Below, in pieces: positions 56,914 to 64,000 of a DNA stretch of 64,000 nucleotides. Source of the stretch: Triplophysa rosa. Taxonomy: Eukaryota; Chordata; Actinopteri; Cypriniformes; Nemacheilidae. The number at the start of each line of letters is the position of its first letter. Positions within the stretch are counted from its first letter, which is position 1. The notes beneath the pieces are model-generated. The model ran no database searches, had not been told where the DNA came from, and saw only the letters and a program-made list of their open reading frames with translations. A program made the translations under genes and the position numbers. The stretch is taken from NCBI RefSeq assembly GCF_024868665.1, contig NC_079910.1, forward strand, positions 10,388,976-10,452,975, given 5' to 3'.

Positions 56914-57601
56914 TTAAAGGGATAGTTCATACAAAAATGAACATTCTTCCATTATTTACTCACTTTTACCTATGTCATTTCAGACCTGTATGAATTTCTT
57001 TCTTCTGCAGAACACCAAAGAAGATATTTTAAAGAATGTTGGTAATCAAACATCATCGGACCCCATTGACCTTTATTGTATGAACTCAAAACCACAGACA
57101 TTTCTGCAAAGATCTTCTTTTGTGTTCCACCGAAGAAAGATTTATATACAGATTTTCAGGGCTGGGAAGGCTACTTTTCTAATCTATTTCACTACAGATG
57201 ACAAAATGCATGCTTTAAAAAGTTATCTGTAACGGATTTCGTTAGATTACACAAGTTTTGTAACTTAATCTAAATACTTAAGAATACTTTGGAATACTAA
57301 TACGGTACATAAAACAAAGGGTTCATCAAACTTTGTTTAGCCCTTGGCTTTCCTTCAAATTTTGCAAATGACATTCAAATTCTAAGTAATCACTTTGGTA
57401 ATCGAAAATACTTTTCGGATGTAACTGTAATTTGATTACCACCCATTTAAAAGTAACTGTAATGAAAAACAGTTACACAAATCTTGTATTTTAAATACGT
57501 AACTAAGTTACATGTTTTCCTTACTCCCCAGCCCTGCAGGTTTTGAATGACATGAGGGTGAATAAATGATGAAACAATTTTCATTTTTGGTTGACTTTTA
57601 A
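56914..57601. mobile_element. Angel-like MITE carrying a hAT insertion
   Basis: TTAA at 56914-56917 and 57598-57601. Left AAGGGATAGTTCATACAAAA and right TTTTCATTTTTGGTTGACTT are its ends, with the usual inner modules (CTGCAGAACACCAAAGAAGA, TCTTCTTTTGTGTTCCACCG). The right half is interrupted by the hAT MITE 57157-57536; without it the unit is about 300 bp. Confidence 0.88.
57157..57536. mobile_element. hAT-like MITE nested in Angel-like MITE
   Basis: Target duplication CAGATTTT (57149-57156) and CAGGTTTT (57537-57544), 7 of 8. Ends CAGGGCTGGGAAGG and CTCCCCAGCCCTG are inverted. The interior has GTAACTGTAAT words in direct and inverse form. No coding capacity at 380 bp. Confidence 0.9.
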
Positions 57602-60600
57602 AGACAAGCGTGTTTAGATGTGTGATTCCAATGTGATTTATCTGTTTTTACTGTTGATTTGCTTGTGTTCATTGAAGTCTTCTAGCTTTTTATTTCGATG
57701 GCAAAATGTGTGACAGAGTGAGACCAATTGCACTTTTCAGCTCAGTCGTCTAGCACTTTACACTCATTTATTACACTTTTGAGTGTTTGGGAACTTATAC
57801 GTGATTAAAACTGTATAAGGAGTTGTACTGTGGATGTGACCTCATTATTCTTAACACGTTCCTTAAGATTGTCGGCCTCGGGTCTGTAAATTGTGATTAA
57901 TCAAAATAGGCTCTGAATATACAGAAGTAAAGAAGATATTTATCAATGTTCTGATGTGTCCCGTAGGATTTTTTGGTTTAAGCTGTTGTAATATACAGTA
58001 GATCTTCCTCTGTGATGCAACTGGAGCACAGATTTGCCTCTTTGTTTTTACTCATGAATGTTTGATTGGAAGAATTGTAAGCTGCTCTATCTCATGTTTT
58101 ACTGAGGGCAGAGAATGTAGAGATTAATCTTAGACGACAGGACTGTGTTTTGCAGTCAAAGGTGTGGACAGATATGGGTGTAATGTGATATGCATGCAGG
58201 TGGGTGCCTGTAAAACCTCTTCATGGACTTGTCAGGAATAGTTAAAGCTCAGTTATATGAGATGGTAAAGATTAGCTCTCATGCTTTTAATTCATTTTGA
58301 AGAACTGCATGAAGTTCTCTACAGGCATTCCTGATTTTGCAAAGTAAGAGATGTTCTTGGGTCAACATCATGGTCGACTCTGGGACAATGTTTAAATCAA
58401 CCAATCAGGTTTAAGGGATAACTCAAAGACAATTGAAGTTAGCGTCACATGCTTCCACACCATTGTTATTTGCCTATTGCTTATGGTTAAGGTTTGGGGT
58501 TTAGGCTTTTTCAAAATGTTGTTCCAGGGTCAACAAAGTACAGTATGTTGCCCCAAGAACATCTGTCTTGGCCAAATTCGTTTGTCTAAATAGGGAAGAT
58601 TGTTAGGCAACAGCTGATTTTTATTGAGGATAAAGTCATTGGGATTCATTGAATACCCTTGGTTGGTCTGCCTATCTTCAAGTTCATTGAAGATGAAACC
58701 AGAGTATTCTAGAAATGAAAGAAGATGCACATCTGACATTTAACTCCATAGTTCCTGTACTGTATATAAGTTCAGTATCTAGTAACCAGTTCCTCAATGT
58801 GCAACTGTGAACTTTGACATTTGGAAATTCATAAATGAATAATGTGATCTGAAGACAAACTTAGCAGTGGTTTAACAGACATCCTTTTGAGGTTTACGGG
58901 GCAAAGATCAGTTACCTCATTGCTGGGGTGGACTATGTCATTATGAGTTGTGCAATCTTATTCAGAACTTCTATTGATGGACAGAATTGTGAAATCTTGT
59001 GAAACTAAGCCAGGGTTCATAACAAAAATATAAATAACACAGAAAGGATGTTTCAAAGAAATAATCATTTTGTCAAATACTTTATTATGCTAGATAAGAT
59101 AAACCCCAAAAGCTGTTTATCCTACAAAGACATTCCCTAAATAACTCACTTTCTGTTTTGTTAGAGTTCATGCTCACAAGGCAGACATTAAATACACAGT
59201 GTTTTATGAAGTGTCTTTGTTCACTGTACACTAGAGACTATTGTCTATAGAAACAGCAGCTGATGGTGGGAAGTTGCCCATTATAAATGTCAGCGTATTG
59301 TTTTCATTTTATGATTTTATGGTTTAGACTTTATGGGTCTTAGTGTTGTGTATAACAACTGAACTGCTAAATGTTGTGTCTATTGACAAGGAAATTTTCT
59401 TTGCATCTTTAAATTTTTAGTTATAAAATTACATAATTTGATACAACTTGCCTATAAAAGTTGGAAACAATGTCAGAGAGTATTCCTGTCTATAAAACTC
59501 AAATGTTATATCATTCAGGCTGTTCCAGGTTACTTTGGTTCATTGAACTCAATCCTTTTTATTAGATGATTGACACGGTTACTTGACTAGGTGGACTGAA
59601 TACAAACACAGGATTAGACATATTTGGGACAATGATGTGGTGTAGCCATTCCTCAAAAAATAATACCTTTTATACAAACAAAGCATCAAATATGGAGACA
59701 TGTCAACAATCAGTATAAAAACTATTACGCATATTTAATGTCTGGGTAATAGCTTTCATTTCTCAAGATCAATGCTAAAAAAGGATCAAATCTGAGGCCA
59801 TTAGGTATGTTTTTAAGAGTTGAAGTTTTTTTGGGCGCCTATGTGTAATATGGATAACATCACTTTCCTTTTACTTTCCCTCCATTTTTAATGTTTCATT
59901 TGTTTTGTATGTAATTTTGTTGATATCGTTTACACTGTCTCTTTTGCATGTTCGGGTGGGATGGGAGTTCTTTTTTGTATTTTTATTTTGTGTTTAATTT
60001 ATGAATAACATGTTTTTTGTTCACATATTGCATGACTTAGATCTGTTTTATGTTTATACAAAAACTGAAAAAAACATTTGACATTGAAGATGTCAAGATT
60101 GTGCACTGTCAGATTCAATAATGAGGTCTGTGATTACAAAGAGTAAATTTTGCAAAGATTTTAGAAGATAATATGCATTACCGAAGTATATCAAAACCAG
60201 TGTTACAAAATAAAGGCAAGCATGACATCTGAGTGACCATAACTATAAGCCTGATAGCCTATACTAGCCTATAAAGTGCAATGATTTCAAGTCAGAACAT
60301 GCTTTGTCACCACATTGTTTGTTTTAAACCTTTTGCCATATAACATTTTATGAGTTTCCATTCTGTGATACAGCGAAATTTACAGCTTAGGGTTGCAGTG
60401 AAATTTTAAAAACTACCTCTGACTGTTTTTTATTCATATAAACTCATAAACAAGTGATGGTATGGTCAGGGAAAATGTAAAAGCTGGTATGTTGTGTGAC
60501 GGGGATGATGACCTCAAGAAAAAGGAACTGAGAATGTGTTCTCTCTGTTGCATTTAATACGCATTAGAGTAAACAGCCTAATTTCATTTAATTTAAGCAG

Positions 60601-61500
60601 CAATTATATAGGCTGATCACAGAAAAACTGTTTTAGACAAACACGCAATTGAAGTGGTAAACTCGGGATGGGGGATTTCGGGTTTTCTGTTGACAAACTT
60701 CAAGGGCATTTTCTGTGAATGATTTTGAAACTATGACTCCAGAAAGCACACACGATACAGTTGTTTTTTTCGTACTGGATGAATATTACCCCACTCACAC
60801 ACAATAGCTTTTTGTTGAGAATGCGGCCACATGGAACCATGTACAGAGGCCTGGGTTCACATACAAGTAGGACAAAAGCTATTTTATTTAAGTGATGGAA
60901 AAAATATAGCTCAGCACATTATTTACGGGATGACAGTAAATGTTTGTGAATGAAGTCTATTGTGATGATAAGTCATCCAAGGGTCTGTGTCGCCAAGGTA
61001 GGATCGTGTTTCTGAAGAGGGAGAGTAGAGGGCATGTCACTGCAGACAGATTCACGGTTCACTGCAGTGTCTCTTTTTGAGGTTTTCCAATGGGGAACAT
61101 GGGAAATGAAGAAAAACCTTTAAAGCAACATTAACTTCTCAGTTCAAATCAGGCCAATAAAGAACAACTGCAAACGTGTACTTCTGAAGAAGTTCATTTG
61201 TGGTATGTGCCGTAACCACAAAAGACATTGGGAACAATTCCCCCCAAATATTTAGATTAGTGGTCAATTGTGTGGGAACAATTTTTGGTGTTTGCATTGG
61301 AATGCAGGGACTTCTTAGAGAACGGAGTCAGAGACATTTACTTCAGGACGGTTTCCCTGGTAAAAACTTCTAAGACAGGAGTCACAATATTCTTGGGGAT
61401 ACCTGATAGAATTTACTGTACTATGCGTCAAAGACAATCCTTTGTTGAGTATAATTTTTTTTTAACAAAATGATGCTACAGTACAACATTTCCTAACATT
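57602..61500. other. Long intergenic stretch, nothing recognised
   Basis: About 3.9 kb of AT-rich DNA with no long frames, no recognised repeat ends and no RNA genes. Unusually free of mobile elements for this window. Confidence 0.4.
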
Positions 61501-61556
61501 TTGTGTTCTGTACCCCCAGAGCCCCATTAGCAATGTTTGAATTCATTGACACAAAC

Positions 61557-61880
61557 CAGGGCTGGATTGGTAATCGCAATCGGGCATACCAGGCATTTTC
61601 CCGGGCAGCGATGAGCGGTGGGCCAGAACAGTTTGTTGTCTCCTTTGCTTACTCCAGCTCTAATCCTCCTAGTAGCATGGCCTTGTAAACTAATGTTAGC
61701 GTGTTAACAAAATGTTTATATGCTCTCCTACTTGTAAGTCGCTTTGGATAAAAGCGTATGCCAAATGAATAAATGTAAATAAATGAACACAATGGCGAAG
61801 GAGCCAGAAAACCAGTTGCGCGTGGACAGAACCAACGGGCCGCTTGGCAAAGAAGTCCAGGGCCCCTTTTTTAACCTAAA
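61557..61880. repeat. hAT-like fragment joined to a SINE-type tail
   Basis: From 61557 CAGGGCTGGATTGGTAATCG and GGCATACCAGGCATTTTCCC resemble a fish hAT start. At 61733-61785 the tail TAAGTCGCTTTGGATAAAAG followed by AATAAATGTAAAT is the 3' end of a common fish SINE. Wording near 61850 (AGTCCAGGGCCCCTTTTT) may be the far end of the hAT piece, which would make the SINE tail an insertion. Confidence 0.5.
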
Positions 61881-63324
61881 TAGGATCACGGGAGAAAGTT
61901 ATTAAAACAACAAGTCATTTTAACAACTTGTTATAAAAACACTCCCTTCCACTATTTTATCCTATAAAACAAGCAATCAATTAATTACATCATCCAGATG
62001 TCTACATTGTTACACTTTTCAAATTAATTCTGTGATTTTATGTACAGCAGCAAATATAGTTATTTGTTCCACCATTATGACATTGACTCTGTCCTTACTA
62101 ATGTTGCAGACTTACTTAAATGGAAATGCTATTTCATTACATAAAGAAGTAAAATGTTACATGGACATGTTTACGAGAAACAGGGTTTTTAAGAACTTTA
62201 TTCCTAAAGGCCCTGCTGTGGTTTGGCAGTTAGCTTCCCTCCTCTGAGCGCTCTGTAAACTGTGTTGTCAGGAACCCTACTCCTGTCATTGTCGATATTT
62301 GTTAATCTCTGTAAATTGAACGTGTTAATAAAGCAGAATGATGTTGGGATAATTTAGTGGCGAAATAATCTGCCTTTATTTAAAAAAACAGTCTGACAAG
62401 TGTCGCTTTAATGGCAATCTGCTTTAAACTACAGAACTACGGAAATGAAAAGTGATAGATTAACACACACATATACGTTGGTTATGCGAGCTGTATGTAG
62501 TATAACATTTAAAAACATGAATATTTATATTTTGTAGCATATGAAAAGTCATCAGAGAATTGATGCCAAAAGACTCAAATCATTTAAACTGATGCACAAA
62601 AAACAATTTTCCAATGTCACATATAGGAAATTCTTGAAGGTCACATTGTGCCCACACGTTGAAAAACCTACACTTGTAAAAACTTAAACTAGTTTTTCCT
62701 CAACACTAATGCTGACATGTTTTTTTTAATGACATTCGCTACACCAAACCACTAGAAAAATATTTAGCAACACATTGCTTACATTGCAGCATATTTATTA
62801 TGCCATCTGTTATGACACCCTCACATCATAGCAGTCATCTGACAGATAGTGTCATCTCAGGGTCACCACTGTTTTCCCTGGCACAACTGAACAAACAGGG
62901 CACTCTGTTCCATGCTGCTTGTGCAACTATCTCTCCTGCTAGCCCTGTTTTTATTGAGCCAGTATTATTATTATGGCACGCTCCATTGAAATCTGGAAAC
63001 ATTATTCTGCTGTAACAGCAAACTCTAGAAGGTTTGTCAAACTGGTTGTGTTTAACAAGCAGGTGATCATGAGGTCCGTCTCTCCAAAAGCTCAGCACTC
63101 CTTTGCTCCGTTTCAGTCTTGCCCACTCTCAGGTCTCCTAGCAACACAACATCACAGTCGCCAAACATTCAGGACATGCTTGAAAAAGTTATGTTAAGTA
63201 GCCTCAATTTGTGCGGTTTGATTACGCCATTTGAAAAACTGTCTGCAGCACTCCGTAAGTAGACTGAAAAGTTCATGTGATGTGTTCAGCGTGCACATTT
63301 TTGCCAAGAAGTGTTACAGCGTCA
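61881..63324. other. Intergenic sequence, nothing recognised
   Basis: Short overlapping frames only; no recognised repeat ends. Confidence 0.4.
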
Positions 63325-63450
63325 GTGTGTATAGCTCAAGTGGCAGAGTACTGTACATCGCTAGCAAAGCTAAAGTCATAGATTCAGTAGCTACTCAGGA
63401 GAAACATACGTTGGAAAATAGCCTCTGTGTAAATGTAAGCATGTAAAATT
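63325..63450 (+). repeat. tRNA-derived SINE head, diverged
   Basis: TATAGCTCAAGTGGCAGAG resembles the polymerase III A box and D arm of a tRNA, CGCTAGCAAAG an anticodon arm with AGC (alanine type), and ATAGATTCAGTAG a worn B box. The following ACATACGTTGGAAAATAG resembles the body after the tRNA head in fish SINEs. The stems no longer pair well, so it is not a working tRNA gene. Confidence 0.6.
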
Positions 63451-63919
63451 AAATATGAGCGATTCACACAATGAGCTTTTCTGTAGGCTACTGACTGAGC
63501 GAGAAAAAGGAAAACATCATGCATGCCACAGCATAATCTTATTATGTGAATGAGTTATGAGGGCAGTAAATGAGAAAAACAAGCAATATTATTATGCCTG
63601 AGCTGTTCATATCACTTCTTTTTCTGGGTGATTTGAGGTGTCATTGAGAGTCTGATAAACAAGAGGACAGTCCAGGATAGCAGAATTGTTTTCGGAAGTG
63701 CTCAGTTTAACTAGAAATGTCTTCGATTATGAAGGGTAATGATGTGTGAAACGATACTGCTGTCAACATGGTCCTGTGATACCCTTATGAAGTCACAACA
63801 ATACATTTTTTAACAGGCATAACATGGTAAAGTTTGCAAAAGGAAATGGTGCTGTTGTAGCAGAATCTTTTCAGGGTGTTGGGTGCTGTACTCTAACTTA
63901 TTATTTTATTTTAACAATC
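63451..63919. other. Intergenic sequence, nothing recognised
   Basis: No recognisable features before the last MITE. Confidence 0.45.
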
Positions 63920-64000
63920 TTAAAGGGACAGTTCACCCAAAAATAAAATCATTCTGTCATCATTTATTCACCCTCGAGTTGTTCCAAATCTGTATTAATT
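63920..64000. mobile_element. Angel-like MITE, cut by the window edge
   Basis: TTAA at 63920-63923 followed by AGGGACAGTTCACCCAAAAA and CACCCTCGAGTTGTTCCAAA. Only the left part is in the window. Confidence 0.85.

Noticed and set aside
63325..63397. Possible functional tRNA-Ala gene
   Set aside because: A- and B-box words are diverged, stems do not pair, and the downstream sequence fits a SINE body.
1..64000. CRISPR arrays, bacterial operons or a new defence-type gene system
   Set aside because: Composition, introns, microsatellites and transposon types are those of a fish genome; no regularly spaced repeats or gene clusters are present.

Overview
The window reads as nuclear DNA of a teleost fish, most likely a cypriniform (carp, goldfish or zebrafish relative). 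The evidence is one vertebrate-type gene with introns, AT-rich non-coding DNA, long CA/CT/CTTT microsatellites, and a dense load of fish-type DNA transposons: Tc1-like, hAT-like MITEs with 8-bp target duplications, and TTAA-flanked Angel-like MITEs. Almost all open frames are short and non-coding; only one host protein-coding gene is clearly supported.

That gene is spsb1 (SPRY domain and SOCS box protein 1), on the + strand. Its coding sequence lies in two exons, 37346-38039 and 44531-44658, joined through a phase-1 intron of about 6.5 kb, and gives a complete 273-residue protein. The first coding exon carries the whole SPRY domain and the last exon the SOCS box. A candidate non-coding first exon and promoter sit near 22840-23014, with a CACGTG box and a good splice donor at 23014/23015. 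The 3' UTR probably runs to an AATAAA at 46010-46015.

Layout. 1-5240: mostly unique sequence with a possible small exon near 160-240 and a GC-rich block (about 3600-5240) that may hold a promoter or first exon of a neighbouring gene. 5241-22640: intergenic DNA with an Angel-like MITE (5692), a 2-kb hAT-like element (7708), several microsatellites, SINE and Tc1 remnants, and a nearly complete Tc1-like transposon (19272-20870) whose DD34E transposase is broken by one early stop codon. 22640-37345: presumed first intron of spsb1, holding two stacks of transposons inserted into each other (24119-27836 and 32237-34202) and more MITEs. 38040-44530: second intron with further hAT-like elements. 46040-64000: gene-poor, with a Tc1 relic split by a MITE (47308-48816), a clean hAT-like MITE (49165-50234), TTAA MITEs, a hAT MITE inside an Angel-like MITE (56914-57601) and SINE pieces.

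I did not find a new multi-gene system here. What stands out is the order of transposon insertions, which can be read from target duplications and interrupted inverted repeats, plus a few unexplained open or GC-rich stretches. Family names for MITEs are inferred from ends and target duplications, not from a database search.
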